Positions 17,786-27,792 of a stretch of 64,000 nt of DNA are shown here, in pieces; positions within the stretch are counted from its first letter, which is position 1, and every line of letters starts with the position of its first letter. The notes below the pieces were generated by a model. It was not told the DNA's origin. It worked only from the letters and a program-made list of their open reading frames with translations, and did not search any database. This DNA is from Companilactobacillus versmoldensis DSM 14857 = KCTC 3814. GTDB lineage: Bacteria; Bacillota; Bacilli; Lactobacillales; Lactobacillaceae. The position numbers and the translations under genes were made by a program. Location of the stretch: assembly GCF_001434295.1 (NCBI RefSeq), contig NZ_AZFA01000002.1:124001-188000 (forward strand). Direction: 5' to 3'.

Positions 17786-19175
17786 TTTGTTCATTCTCCT
17801 CTAATAAAAATTTGATGACTTCACTTGATTTAGGTTTAAGCAATTTAATCTGAGTAAAGCCTTTTTGAATCAGCAACTTTTGCACCATTTCCCCCATTGC
17901 CAAACAAGGGATATTTTGCAGTTGAGATTTTTTTCCTACCATTGTACTGTCGACCAAATCATCGACCGCATTCGAACTGATAAACACCAGTTGGGAAATC
18001 CCAGTCAAATCTAAATTCTCATTACTGACAACTGATCGATAATAATTTGGGAAAAAGTTTTCTTCAGGTAGCTTGTCAGGTTTGTTTCGTCCGACGAATG
18101 CCAGTAAACTTGTTACGTCGTAATCTTCTAACAATTTAGATTTGATGCCCAATCCGAACAGGTGATTCTGTACTCGAGTGTTAGCAGTCAAAATTTGTTT
18201 ATCAGCTAATTCTCGAATATCTTGGCCTGAATTGACTAATTGTTTGAGAAACATTTGATAATTAGTGGCATCTTCAAAACAAATTTGCTTAAAATCTAGT
18301 AACTTAGTCAAATCAATTTGCTGAGTTTTTTGAATACTGCGCCGGTAAGTTACTACACTTGCTCCGTGATCTCGTAACGAATCAATCAACTTCTGCGATT
18401 TATTATCAGCAATCAAGATACGCTGCCCAGATAATGGCTTGACTTGTTGTAGCTGGTCATGCAGCTTAACGACATCTCCCACCGCGATGATGCTCGGTGA
18501 AGCAATCGTAGACTCTGCTGCCTTAGCTAAGATGTTGTCTAAGTCACCGATCAATTCTTGCTGACGCCATTGGGTCGCCCATTGAACGATAGCTACTGGC
18601 GTGTGGATATCTTTACCAAAATTAGTCAATTCTTCAACAATCAGTTGAAGGTTTTCCATTCCCATCAAAAAAATCAACGTGCCTTCTTGATGGGCAATAT
18701 TTTCCCAATCTAAACTGCCATTTTCTTTTTTTAAATGGGCCGAGATAACGTGAAAACTGGAGGCAAAATCTCGATGTGTCACCGGGATACCAGCAGCAGC
18801 TAAGCCACTGATGGCACTGGTCAATCCGGGAATAACTTCAAATTCGATCCCGTTGGCTTGCAAAAATTGGGCCTCTTCGCCACCACGTCCTAAAACGTAA
18901 GGATCACCAGCCTTTAAACGAACGACGTTTTCTTCGTTCAAAGCATAGTCGACTAACATTTTATTGATCTCAGTCTGTTTGACCCGATGATGGTGTGGCA
19001 TCTTACCAACGTTGACCAATTTGGCATCTGGTCTAGTAGTAGACAAAATAGCCGGATCGACTAGTCGATCAAACATGACGACGTCAGCCGAACTCAACCT
19101 TCTTTTAGCTTTGACAGTCAACAGTTCTGGATCTCCTGGACCCGCGCCGACTAATGAAACTAATCCATTGCTCAT
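17778..19175 (-). CDS. cobA: Uroporphyrinogen-III C-methyltransferase / uroporphyrinogen-III synthase fusion
   Basis: A 465-residue fusion. Residues about 1-245 are SUMT ([18 protein letters not shown], then GDPYVLGRGGEE near 92 and GIPVTHRDFASS near 135), methylating uroporphyrinogen III at C2 and C7 to precorrin-2. The remainder matches HemD in length and in the SSNAVDDL segment, but the early HemD arginine region is poorly conserved (ILIADNKS). A standalone hemD is also present at 3678-4373, so the fused HemD half may be degenerate or specialised. The start overlaps the cbiJ stop as ATGA. Confidence 0.92.
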   Translation of the reverse strand: MSNGLVSLVGAGPGDPELLTVKAKRRLSSADVVMFDRLVDPAILSTTRPDAKLVNVGKMPHHHRVKQTEINKMLVDYALNEENVVRLKAGDPYVLGRGGEEAQFLQANGIEFEVIPGLTSAISGLAAAGIPVTHRDFASSFHVISAHLKKENGSLDWENIAHQEGTLIFLMGMENLQLIVEELTNFGKDIHTPVAIVQWATQWRQQELIGDLDNILAKAAESTIASPSIIAVGDVVKLHDQLQQVKPLSGQRILIADNKSQKLIDSLRDHGASVVTYRRSIQKTQQIDLTKLLDFKQICFEDATNYQMFLKQLVNSGQDIRELADKQILTANTRVQNHLFGLGIKSKLLEDYDVTSLLAFVGRNKPDKLPEENFFPNYYRSVVSNENLDLTGISQLVFISSNAVDDLVDSTMVGKKSQLQNIPCLAMGEMVQKLLIQKGFTQIKLLKPKSSEVIKFLLEENEQNV

Positions 19176-19924
19176 GCCAGTTCCTCCATCTCCGTTTTCA
19201 GATCAGTCAAATTATCAACTTCATGAGGATAATCTAATTTAGGACGTTTAATGATATAGCAAGGTATGTTCAAATCTTGACAAGCCTCGATCTTCTCGTT
19301 GATACCACCCTGTTTGCCACTTTCCTTGGTGACTAAAGCAGTTGCATCTGCATGCTTCAGTAGTTGAATATTAAGCGCTTTCTCGAAGGGTCCACGAATT
19401 CCATCCACTCGATCAGCCGGTATACCTAGCTTAGTTAACTTTTCCATCACCCGTGTCACAGGCAAAACGCGCACATGGATCCGGTCAACACCTAAACGAT
19501 CGACATACTGGCCGACTGTATTGCTACCAGTGGTCAAATATACATTGCCAGTCGTTTTTGCGAGTCGGTCACAAACTTGTTCTAGATTGTCCAACAAAAT
19601 AATATTGTCATCATTTTCATAAACATTTTTGCGTTCAAACCGTAAATAATTGATCTGACATGCTTTGGCTGCCTCCATTGCATTCTGTGAGGCAATCTTA
19701 GCAAATGGATGGGTCGCATCGAGGATCAGCCCGATTTGATTATTATTAATATAGTTTTGCAATTGTTGCTGATCCATCGCTGCTTGAAGGACTTGCGAAT
19801 GATGTTGTAAAGCTAAATCAGCACCATACTTTGAGACGACGGAAATAATAAAATCTACGTGCTCTTTTTCTAAAAAATCGGCGATCTGAAGGCTTTCAGT
19901 CGTTCCCCCCATCATTAAAATCAT
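19172..19924 (-). CDS. cbiJ: Cobalt-precorrin-6A reductase
   Basis: NAD(P)H-dependent reductase of 250 residues acting on the corrin macrocycle. The start MILMMGGTTESLQIADFL and the LDATHPFAKIASQNA motif near residue 70 are family markers, as is VTKESGKQGG near 205. It follows cbiH by one base and overlaps the cobA-hemD start by four. Confidence 0.93.
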   Translation of the reverse strand: MILMMGGTTESLQIADFLEKEHVDFIISVVSKYGADLALQHHSQVLQAAMDQQQLQNYINNNQIGLILDATHPFAKIASQNAMEAAKACQINYLRFERKNVYENDDNIILLDNLEQVCDRLAKTTGNVYLTTGSNTVGQYVDRLGVDRIHVRVLPVTRVMEKLTKLGIPADRVDGIRGPFEKALNIQLLKHADATALVTKESGKQGGINEKIEACQDLNIPCYIIKRPKLDYPHEVDNLTDLKTEMEELA

Positions 19925-19925
19925 G

Positions 19926-20657
19926 CTAGATCCTCTTTTCGTATCCTCTTGGTGTGATCATCTTGTCACCTGATTGATAAGTGTGTTGATTACCGACGAT
20001 GACGATGGTTGTCATATTGATTTCAGTCTCATCAAGATCTTTGATGGTCGTGATTTTCTCAATCTCATTTTCACGCGCAACATCTTTACCGATACCAACG
20101 ACTGTATCTTCTGATTTATATTTCGTAATAATATTCAAGGCTTCTCTTAATAAAGTTGGACGTTCGCGACTTCTTGGATTGTAGAGACAAATGACAAAAT
20201 CGGATTTAGCCGCAGCATCGATTCGTTCTTGGATAACTTCCCAAGGAGTCATATGGTCGCTAAGGCTAATGTGACAAAAGTCATTCATCAATGGAGCACC
20301 TAACTTGGCAGCTGCTGCAATACTAGCAGTCACACCGGGAACGATTTTAACTTTGACTGAGCTTTCTTTTTTGTCGATCAATTCTAAGATCAATCCTGCC
20401 ATACCATAGATTCCTGAATCCCCACTGGAAACGATGGCAACATCTTGGCCCTTTTCAGCTTCCTCGATAGCTTGGGTACAACGTTCGATCTCACCACGCA
20501 TCCCATTACTGATCGTCGGTTTGTCACCAATCATATCTGAAATGATATTTAAATATGTCTTATAACCAACAATAACTTGTGACTTATCTATGGCATCAAT
20601 AGCCTCTTGAGTCATTAAATCTCGTGAACCTGGTCCTATTCCTACTACGTATAACAT
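19926..20657 (-). CDS. cbiH: Cobalt-precorrin-3B C17-methyltransferase
   Basis: SAM-dependent methylase of 243 residues that methylates C17 and promotes ring contraction. It begins with YVVGIGPGSRDLMT, has SSGDSGIYGMAG near residue 82 and the characteristic FVICLYNPRSRERP near 160, which separates CbiH/CobJ from the other methylases of the cluster. A GGAGG site precedes the ATG. Confidence 0.95.
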   Translation of the reverse strand: MLYVVGIGPGSRDLMTQEAIDAIDKSQVIVGYKTYLNIISDMIGDKPTISNGMRGEIERCTQAIEEAEKGQDVAIVSSGDSGIYGMAGLILELIDKKESSVKVKIVPGVTASIAAAAKLGAPLMNDFCHISLSDHMTPWEVIQERIDAAAKSDFVICLYNPRSRERPTLLREALNIITKYKSEDTVVGIGKDVARENEIEKITTIKDLDETEINMTTIVIVGNQHTYQSGDKMITPRGYEKRI

Positions 20658-20669
20658 GAATTTCCTCCA

Positions 20670-21731
20670 TTATTGATGGCTCATGGCCATAGTGATTTCC
20701 TTGCCAGTAAATTGTTTGATAGCAACTATATTGCCACTAACAAAGTTGGCAGAACTAGAAGCAACATTACCTACACCGACCGTTTTTTTAACGAACTCAG
20801 ACGAAGGATAATTAACATCGACCACGGAAAGTTCTTCTGCTGAATGAAATTCCGTTTGGGCATTTAAAGTCTTAGCTAAATATTGGATCGCGGGTTCATT
20901 TTTCTTCAAGTCGATCGAACAAATTGTATTGATCGATGACCAAGCCAGATGATTGATACTCATAAACATTGCAAAAGTTGTTTGCATCATTTCGCACGTA
21001 ACGTTCTTTCGACATCCTACACCAAGCACATTGAGCTTTGGAACAACGTGAATGGTATTCACTTGCTTGTCAAAATCAGTTTGGTCTGAAACGACTACTA
21101 CGGGAGCGTCTGTAGCTTCAGGTATTTGATTTTTTGTTATGATTGTGAAGCCCTTGAGCATGTGGACTTTTGGCAAAAAGTAGTCTTCTATGTATAAATA
21201 AACTCGTTCTTTTTCAGCTAATTTACGATTGATCAACTTAGTATTTTCTTTGAAATTTGGATACCAAGCATGCAAATTCTTAGCTAATAGATCCAGCGAA
21301 GCAACTTTCTCAGTATCAGTTGCAGTAGTGATGACTGGATCAGCTTTTAAGATCTCAGCAATTTTTTGAGTCCATTGATTTGCACCACCAACGTGGCCTG
21401 ATAACAAGCTGATCACATGTTGGCCTAATTCATCGATCACTAAGACGGCTGGATCAGTCGTCTTATCTTGGATCACCGGCGAAATCGTCCTAATGGAGAT
21501 ACCAGTGGCCATGATCATGATTAAGCAGTCAACTTGTTTGAACAATTGTTGAACTGTCGGTGTAAATTCACCTTTAGCAATCGAGTGATCGACTTGGTTA
21601 TTAGAAATACGCTCAGGTGCGTATAAATGAACTTGTAAGAGATTTTTAAGTGCTTGTTTAATCTGTATACCTATTTTCGTACCAGCATTGGTAATTGAAA
21701 CGATAGCGATGGATGGATCATTAGTTAACAT
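20670..21731 (-). CDS. cbiG: Cobalt-precorrin-5A hydrolase
   Basis: Opens the delta-lactone of cobalt-precorrin-5A with loss of the C20-C2 fragment. About 353 residues: an N-terminal part with [21 protein letters not shown] and [10 protein letters not shown] (near 110) and a C-terminal CbiG domain with LGVGCRKNV (near 248) and SSANFVSG near the end. ATG 21731 is selected because AAGG lies eight bases upstream; the open frame extends 69 bases further but that overlaps cbiF deeply. The true overlap with cbiF is 11 bases. Confidence 0.93.
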   Translation of the reverse strand: MLTNDPSIAIVSITNAGTKIGIQIKQALKNLLQVHLYAPERISNNQVDHSIAKGEFTPTVQQLFKQVDCLIMIMATGISIRTISPVIQDKTTDPAVLVIDELGQHVISLLSGHVGGANQWTQKIAEILKADPVITTATDTEKVASLDLLAKNLHAWYPNFKENTKLINRKLAEKERVYLYIEDYFLPKVHMLKGFTIITKNQIPEATDAPVVVVSDQTDFDKQVNTIHVVPKLNVLGVGCRKNVTCEMMQTTFAMFMSINHLAWSSINTICSIDLKKNEPAIQYLAKTLNAQTEFHSAEELSVVDVNYPSSEFVKKTVGVGNVASSSANFVSGNIVAIKQFTGKEITMAMSHQ

Positions 21732-22491
21732 TTTTCTTACCTTGACGGAATCCAGTTGAAAATGTTGGATCATACAAATGCGAATAGTTATATTCATCAC
21801 CTAAAAATTTACCAACCATGATCAATGCTGTACGAGTAATATGCGCTTCTTTGACCTTATCGCCGATATCGGCTAAAGTTCCTTTGACTAATTTTTCATC
21901 TGGCCAAGTAGCCTTATAAATAACGGCTGCAGGGGTATCTTCTGGGTAACCACCTTCAAGTAGTTGACGGATAACTTTTCTGACACCTTGAACAGATAAG
22001 AAGATGATCATTGATGTTTGATGCTTAGCAAATGATTGAATAGATTCACGTTCAGGGACTGGAGTACGACCCGCCATTCTAGTGATGACAACACTTTGAG
22101 AGATTTTGGGAACAGTATATTCAACGCCCATTTGCGAAGCGGCACCTAAGAAAGAACTAACGCCGGGAACAAAATCAAATGGGATATCTCTTTTCTTCAT
22201 TTCCTCGATCTGTTCACGAACTGAACCGTAGATTGAAAAGTCACCTGTTTGTAGGCGGACAACGTCTTTATCAGCTTTGATTGCCTTATCCATGCAATCA
22301 ATTATCTCTGGAAGATCCATTTCAGCACTGTTATATATTTCAGCATCATTTTTGCAATAGTCTAAGAGTTGCTTATTGACTAGTGAACCAGCGTAAATGA
22401 TCACGTCAGCTGCCTGCAATTTTTTATAGCCTTTCAATGTGATTAAATCTGGGTCTCCAGGGCCCGCACCTACGAAACTTACGATTGCCAT
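21721..22491 (-). CDS. cbiF: Cobalt-precorrin-4 C11-methyltransferase
   Basis: SAM-dependent methylase of 256 residues acting at C11. [20 protein letters not shown] opens the protein, and the CbiF/CobM markers [11 protein letters not shown] (about 32) and [14 protein letters not shown] (about 85) are present. The ATG at 22491 follows GGGAG by nine bases. It is very close to cbiT and overlaps cbiG by 11 bases. Confidence 0.95.
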   Translation of the reverse strand: MAIVSFVGAGPGDPDLITLKGYKKLQAADVIIYAGSLVNKQLLDYCKNDAEIYNSAEMDLPEIIDCMDKAIKADKDVVRLQTGDFSIYGSVREQIEEMKKRDIPFDFVPGVSSFLGAASQMGVEYTVPKISQSVVITRMAGRTPVPERESIQSFAKHQTSMIIFLSVQGVRKVIRQLLEGGYPEDTPAAVIYKATWPDEKLVKGTLADIGDKVKEAHITRTALIMVGKFLGDEYNYSHLYDPTFSTGFRQGKKNVN

Positions 22492-22492
22492 A

Positions 22493-23056
22493 TTAATCTT
22501 CTCCCTTTTTTGCACTAATAATGATAGTTGGATTTTGTGGTTTGAAATAATGTCCTGGTCCTAAGTGATACCACTTAGAAACAGCCACTTGAATAACGTC
22601 TAGATCAGTGAACGATGATTTCTCTAAGTAATCGATTGCCGTCGTGGCATTCTCATTCAGAATAAAATTCAGTACTAGGTGACCTGATTTTTCTAAATGC
22701 TGATAAGCATAATCAATGATGCCTGATAACTCACCGCTAGAACCACCAACGAAAATACTGTCAAATATTTTTTCTGGCAGATCCTTAGGAGCATCCCCTT
22801 TGATCAATTGCAGATTTTCGATCTGGAAATGTTTTAGATTCGTTTGATTTATTTGAATCGCATCAGGATTCTTTTCGATTGCAACAACTTGCAATTGTGG
22901 GAACTCAAGTGCCGCTTGCATGCTGACACTACCAGTACCCGAACCAATATCGAGCATGGTCTTTTTATCACTAAGATGTAACTTATCGAGACTGATTGCC
23001 CGAACCTCTTCCTTTGTCATTGGTACCTTATTACGAATAAATTCATCATCTTTCAT
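22493..23056 (-). CDS. cbiT: Cobalt-precorrin-6B C15-methyltransferase (decarboxylating)
   Basis: Class I SAM methyltransferase of 187 residues that methylates C15 and decarboxylates the C12 acetate. The [13 protein letters not shown] opening and [19 protein letters not shown] motif (about 35-50) are typical of CbiT. It is encoded separately from cbiE, unlike the fused CobL of aerobic producers, and overlaps the cbiE end by 11 bases. Confidence 0.94.
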   Translation of the reverse strand: MKDDEFIRNKVPMTKEEVRAISLDKLHLSDKKTMLDIGSGTGSVSMQAALEFPQLQVVAIEKNPDAIQINQTNLKHFQIENLQLIKGDAPKDLPEKIFDSIFVGGSSGELSGIIDYAYQHLEKSGHLVLNFILNENATTAIDYLEKSSFTDLDVIQVAVSKWYHLGPGHYFKPQNPTIIISAKKGED

Positions 23057-23648
23057 TTGTTATCAACACCACATTCATTTTGTATTCTCGATCCGAGATT
23101 GAATTCTCATCTGTTCGAGTGATTTTTTCATCAGGATAACTCAGGTTTTCGCCAATAACGATTTGACGATGTTGGCCTCGTTTTTTGATTTCTTGAGCAA
23201 TTTGAAACGGGCCAATTTTATCGTCGGTCACCATACAGATAATTTCGTGTTGCAATAAGAAATCAAAATCAGGTATCCGACCATGACTACTAGTCAAATA
23301 ACTGTCGTTCATAGCGATGCCGACCCGATTGAATAAATATTGAATCGAACTGATACCAGGAACTACCGTAACCTCTTGATTTGAGATCTCTCGCTTGAGC
23401 CAATTGGCGATACCGTATAAATAAGGATCTCCTGAAGCCAATAAAACGATTCTCTGTGTCTGATTTTTTAACAAGAAATCCTTTAAAACCATTAGTTTAG
23501 GCAAAACCATCGATTTATCTTCCGGCAAGTCAAACAGAGCCAATTGACGTTTACTACCGATCACCAAGTCAGCCTTTTCAACTTCATCAAAGACTCGTTG
23601 GATCATTAAATTTTTTGCACCAGGTCCGATACCCGTAACTGTAATCAT
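23046..23648 (-). CDS. cbiE: Cobalt-precorrin-7 C5-methyltransferase
   Basis: SAM-dependent tetrapyrrole methylase of 200 residues, C5-specific. It starts with VTGIGPGAKNLM and has LLASGDPYLYGIANWL near residue 70 and SSHGRIPDF near 120, as in CbiE. AAGGAG precedes the ATG, and the start overlaps the cbiD stop by four bases. Confidence 0.93.
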   Translation of the reverse strand: MITVTGIGPGAKNLMIQRVFDEVEKADLVIGSKRQLALFDLPEDKSMVLPKLMVLKDFLLKNQTQRIVLLASGDPYLYGIANWLKREISNQEVTVVPGISSIQYLFNRVGIAMNDSYLTSSHGRIPDFDFLLQHEIICMVTDDKIGPFQIAQEIKKRGQHRQIVIGENLSYPDEKITRTDENSISDREYKMNVVLITNER

Positions 23649-24778
23649 CGCCAGCTCTCCTTTAAATGATCTAGGTCATCTGTCGCAGCCAGAAATTTTT
23701 GTCCCGAGAAAATCACCGCATCGATAGCAACTTCTGGTTTTCTGTGAGCTAAAAGTTTCTCCGAACGGTATTTGATTCGATCAACAATTTGCTGATAAAC
23801 TTTTTGATAACCTGCTTTGTCAATATAATCAACCATCGAAATAGTCGTTAAACTGTTGTAAACATCATTGATCAATTGCTGTGGAGCTCCTAAAAGTGCT
23901 AAGTTGGCCACCATGATCTCAGCTCGAGCATCAGCATCTTTACTGTGCGTCGAAAAAATCCCTCCAGCGACCTTGATGAATTTACCAAGATCTCCGACCA
24001 TCAGACAACGTTTGAAACCAAGGCGCTGAACCTCATGCAAAACGTAACCGACAAAATTACTCATTTGAACTTGTTTATCCATTGGCAATTGCAAAACATT
24101 CTTAGTGAAATCTTCACCATAATTACCCGGTGTCAAAATAATATCTTCGTCACCGCGTTCGCGATGGATATTCATCTCGATTGAAATAGAATGCTTCCAA
24201 CTTTCTTCAGACATTGGTGTCACGATGCCACTCGTCCCTAAAATCGAAACTCCACCAACAATACCTAATTTGGGATTGTAAGTTAGTTTGGCGATATCGA
24301 CCCCTTCTGGAGCTGAAATGACCACATCAGCTCCACGGTCTTTACCTAAAACTTCTCGGACCGCTTGCTTGATAACCTTTCTAGGGACTGGATTGATTGC
24401 TGCCATCCCTGGAGGATTGGCCAGACCCTTCTTGGTCACGCGACCAATTCCTTTACCGCCGTCTAACGTCAGCTGATCATCGTCACGTAGATTGACAGTC
24501 GAATAAACGATCATCCCATGGGTAGCATCTTGATCATCGCCACCGTCTTTTTTGATCCCGACGGTTGCCTTGTCTTGATCAAATTCAACACTTTCTAAAT
24601 GAAATTCAGCTGTTTGTCCATTGGCTGCATTGACACTGATCTCTTCCAATGGTTCCTGCGACAATAAAATTTTTAAAGCTGCCACTGACGCTGCCGTTGC
24701 AGTAGTTCCAGTCGTATAACCTTTTCGTAATCTTTTCCCGTTGTAATAAACGTAATCTTGCTCATTTTTCTCGACCAT
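23645..24778 (-). CDS. cbiD: Cobalt-precorrin-5B C1-methyltransferase
   Basis: C1 methylation, a step peculiar to the anaerobic route. 377 residues. The family marker LRKGYTTGTTATAAS sits at residues 17-31, followed by KDGGDDQDATHG near 78 and TPGNYGEDF near 215. CbiD is unrelated to the other methylases. Located between cbiC and cbiE with minimal spacing. Confidence 0.95.
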   Translation of the reverse strand: MVEKNEQDYVYYNGKRLRKGYTTGTTATAASVAALKILLSQEPLEEISVNAANGQTAEFHLESVEFDQDKATVGIKKDGGDDQDATHGMIVYSTVNLRDDDQLTLDGGKGIGRVTKKGLANPPGMAAINPVPRKVIKQAVREVLGKDRGADVVISAPEGVDIAKLTYNPKLGIVGGVSILGTSGIVTPMSEESWKHSISIEMNIHRERGDEDIILTPGNYGEDFTKNVLQLPMDKQVQMSNFVGYVLHEVQRLGFKRCLMVGDLGKFIKVAGGIFSTHSKDADARAEIMVANLALLGAPQQLINDVYNSLTTISMVDYIDKAGYQKVYQQIVDRIKYRSEKLLAHRKPEVAIDAVIFSGQKFLAATDDLDHLKESWR

Positions 24779-24782
24779 CAGT

Positions 24783-25442
24783 TTAATCTCCTTCGATCAG
24801 ATCCAAATTATAAGAAATAGCATTTACTAATGCTGCCGCTAAGTTGCTGCCTCCTTTACGATCAATATTGACAATTGAAGGTATCTCGCTTTCATCTAAA
24901 GCGACCTTGCTTTCCTTAGCTTCAACAAAGCCAACTGGGACACCAATGACTACAGCTGCATCGAGCTTGCCTGCTTGCTGCATATCAATAATTTTGTATA
25001 AAGCAGTCGGAGCGTTACCAACGACAAACATTTTCTCCGTCTCATCTTGAGCTGCCAACTCGATTGCGGCCATTGAACGAGTAATACTTTTCTCCTTGGC
25101 CATTTTGAAGGTTTCTGGTTCAGCGATAAGACAATGATATTTGACACCTAATTCATCCAACTTTCGTTTGTTGATACCTGATAAAGCCATGGTTGTATCA
25201 GTGTAGATTGCTCCTTTGTGTGTCAAAACGTGTTTAACTTTTTTGATAGCGTCTTGTTTGAAACTCAATGTATTCAAATAATCAAAATCGGCTGTAGTAT
25301 GAATGGCTCGCTTGATGATGGCAGCTTCGATATCAGATTTGAACTGATATCCGGGATGTTTCTCATCGATCTCGTCTTGGATCATTTCAAAACTTTTATC
25401 GGTAATTTTATTGGGGATTTTAATATATTTTCTATCTTTCAT
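24783..25442 (-). CDS. cbiC: Cobalt-precorrin-8 methylmutase
   Basis: Moves the methyl group from C11 to C12 to give cobyrinate. 219 residues. Markers are AIIKRAIHTTADFDY (near 45-60) with the catalytic His, DTTMALSGIN near 82 and VIGVPVGFVEAKESK near 165. It precedes cbiD with a four-base gap and follows cbiB by eight bases. Confidence 0.95.
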   Translation of the reverse strand: MKDRKYIKIPNKITDKSFEMIQDEIDEKHPGYQFKSDIEAAIIKRAIHTTADFDYLNTLSFKQDAIKKVKHVLTHKGAIYTDTTMALSGINKRKLDELGVKYHCLIAEPETFKMAKEKSITRSMAAIELAAQDETEKMFVVGNAPTALYKIIDMQQAGKLDAAVVIGVPVGFVEAKESKVALDESEIPSIVNIDRKGGSNLAAALVNAISYNLDLIEGD

Positions 25443-25450
25443 AGTTTCTC

Positions 25451-26404
25451 CTAAACAAAAATTAGTCTAATGGCAATAAATAATAATAATGTAATAATTG
25501 CGGTTACATAAAGTATCTGAATAGTCTTTTGAATATCTTTGACTGTGGCAGTCTTACCTGAATCGTTGCCAATATATGGCTTATCGACCACATCACCAAA
25601 GTAAACATGTGGTCCCCCAAGTTGGAGGTCCAATGCCCCAGCTACGACTGATTCTGGATAAGCACTGTTAGGACTGCGATGCTTGTTGTGATCTCGACGA
25701 CCCACTTGCCAAGCTTCTTTAAAATTTAAGTGCATCAAAAACGTCGCTAAAGTCATCAACAGCCAAGTCAGACGGGCAGGAATAAAGTTCGCAATATCGT
25801 CGATCCGAGCTGAAGCCTCACCGATATTTTTAAAACGATCGTTTTTATAACCGACCATTGAATCTAAAGTGTTGATGGCCTTGTATATCAAAGCTAAGAT
25901 TGGGCCACCGATGACGAGATAAAATAATGGTGCAATGACGCCATCGCTAGTATTTTCAGCAATCGTCTCAATCGTTGCCTTGCTGATCTCTTCTTCTGAT
26001 AAATCATCAGTTGTTCGCCCAACGATCATCGACAACTGATAACGGGCAGTTTTGATATCATCTTTTTGCAAAGATTTGATGATCTTGCGAGCTTCAAAAG
26101 CCAGTCCCTTGATCGACAAAGTCGTATAGGCCAAATATGAACCAACGAGCAAATACAACCAATCGTAAAAATGAGCTAAGTACATGATCAAACTGGAAAT
26201 AATTGCAGTAACAACGATCACAATTAACCACATCAAAAAGCCCAAATGAATTTGACTCTTGGCACTATGCTCATGAGACTCGATTTTCTTATCAATTTTA
26301 TCGATCAACTTACCCATGAATTTGACCGGATGTGGCCAACTATATGGGTCGCCCAAAATCAGATCCAGTACAAAACCAACTACAGTCATAATCACAACTT
26401 TCAT
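25451..26404 (-). CDS. cbiB: Adenosylcobinamide-phosphate synthase
   Basis: Membrane protein of 317 residues that attaches the (R)-1-amino-2-propanol (phosphate) arm to adenosylcobyric acid. LDLILGDPYSWPHPVKFMG at residues 13-31 and AINTLDSMVGYKND near 185 are conserved. About four to five transmembrane segments are visible. The aminopropanol phosphate donor would come from CobD at 27793-28860. Confidence 0.95.
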   Translation of the reverse strand: MKVVIMTVVGFVLDLILGDPYSWPHPVKFMGKLIDKIDKKIESHEHSAKSQIHLGFLMWLIVIVVTAIISSLIMYLAHFYDWLYLLVGSYLAYTTLSIKGLAFEARKIIKSLQKDDIKTARYQLSMIVGRTTDDLSEEEISKATIETIAENTSDGVIAPLFYLVIGGPILALIYKAINTLDSMVGYKNDRFKNIGEASARIDDIANFIPARLTWLLMTLATFLMHLNFKEAWQVGRRDHNKHRSPNSAYPESVVAGALDLQLGGPHVYFGDVVDKPYIGNDSGKTATVKDIQKTIQILYVTAIITLLLFIAIRLIFV

Positions 26405-27790
26405 TTAAATAACCCCTAACGACGAAAAAATAGCTTTAGCAAGTTGTGGGCTTTGGTAAAAATGAATATGGAGGTAACTAGCAAAGGTATTTTCAAACTG
26501 ATAACCACCAGTCCACTGGCTAGCTAGTTTGCCATCACGATACTTTTGCATCGTTAATATCTCAGTTGGACCCTGTTGCGGATCAGGCGTGAAGATTGAA
26601 TGATGAAATTCGTGACCGTAAATTTTGGAATCTTTAAGACCGATAAAACAATCTTGTTGAGGGATTGCTTGGCAGTATCCAAATTTCTTTAAACGCTGTG
26701 TCATCTGACTAGTTCCCTTGAAGATCCCGACCATTTGGTGATCATCGCCATTGTCGGTCACTAAATCATTACCTAAATACATTAGCCCACCGCATTCGGC
26801 GTAAATTGGCTTACCTTCTTTGGCAAATTCTCTGATCCGTTGTTTCATCTGAAGATTAGCTGCCAATTTATCAGCTTGTTCCTCTGGATAGCCACCACCA
26901 AACCAGAGTGCATCTACTTTAGGTAGTTGTTGGTCATTGGTCGGACCAAAGGAGACTAATGTGATTCCTAAGTCCTTCAAAAGTTCTAAGTTATCTCGAT
27001 AATAAAAATTAAAAGCATCATCTTGAGCCAGTCCAATCGTGATCGGATTAACTTTTAATTTTCGTATCTCCTTAGAAAAAGTCCCTTGATAATCCAATTT
27101 TTCATCACTAGCGACTTTCAAAATCTCTTCTAGGTCGATATTTCGTTGAACTATTTTAGCTAGACCCGCGATTTTCTGATCCACCGAATGGACTTCTTGA
27201 TCAGGAACTAATCCCAATTGGCGCGATGGTAGTTGCAGTGTTTGATCAAATTTCATATAACCGAAGATTTTGACTTGCGGACAATAACGAGAAATCGCAG
27301 CTTTGATCAATTGATAGTGATTCTCACTCATAACGTTATTGATGATGACACCAGCAATATTTACTTCTGGATCAAATTCAACAAAACCTTTGACCACTGC
27401 AGCAGCTGAAGTCGAAATAGATTTGCCTGACACGATCAAAACTACCGGCAAATGTAATTTTTTTGCTAAAGCAGCGGTCGAATGAGCATCTTTATCGCTA
27501 CCTAAACCATCATAGAGGCCCATGACTCCTTCTACGATACCGAGATCGATATCTTCAGTATCTTTTTCAAACAAATATTTCAATGTATCATCATCGGGGA
27601 TCAAATAATCATCAATGTTTCTCGAAGCATGCCCAGAAACCCGTGTATGAAATTTTGTATCGACATAATCTGGTCCAATCTTATAAGGTTGGACCGAATA
27701 GCCCTTTTCGACGAGTGCAGATATTATTCCTAGCGTGGCACTGGTCTTACCTACACCAGAGGTAGCTCCGGCAATCAAAAATTTTTTCAT
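26405..27790 (-). CDS. cbiA: Cobyrinate a,c-diamide synthase
   Basis: ATP- and glutamine-dependent amidation of the a and c side chains. 461 residues. An ATPase domain opens with AGATSGVGKTSATLG (residues 7-21), and a C-terminal glutaminase domain has its Cys in IYAECGGLMYLG near 330 and a His in SYLHIHF near the end. One base separates the stop from cbiB. Confidence 0.96.
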   Translation of the reverse strand: MKKFLIAGATSGVGKTSATLGIISALVEKGYSVQPYKIGPDYVDTKFHTRVSGHASRNIDDYLIPDDDTLKYLFEKDTEDIDLGIVEGVMGLYDGLGSDKDAHSTAALAKKLHLPVVLIVSGKSISTSAAAVVKGFVEFDPEVNIAGVIINNVMSENHYQLIKAAISRYCPQVKIFGYMKFDQTLQLPSRQLGLVPDQEVHSVDQKIAGLAKIVQRNIDLEEILKVASDEKLDYQGTFSKEIRKLKVNPITIGLAQDDAFNFYYRDNLELLKDLGITLVSFGPTNDQQLPKVDALWFGGGYPEEQADKLAANLQMKQRIREFAKEGKPIYAECGGLMYLGNDLVTDNGDDHQMVGIFKGTSQMTQRLKKFGYCQAIPQQDCFIGLKDSKIYGHEFHHSIFTPDPQQGPTEILTMQKYRDGKLASQWTGGYQFENTFASYLHIHFYQSPQLAKAIFSSLGVI

Positions 27791-27792
27791 AA

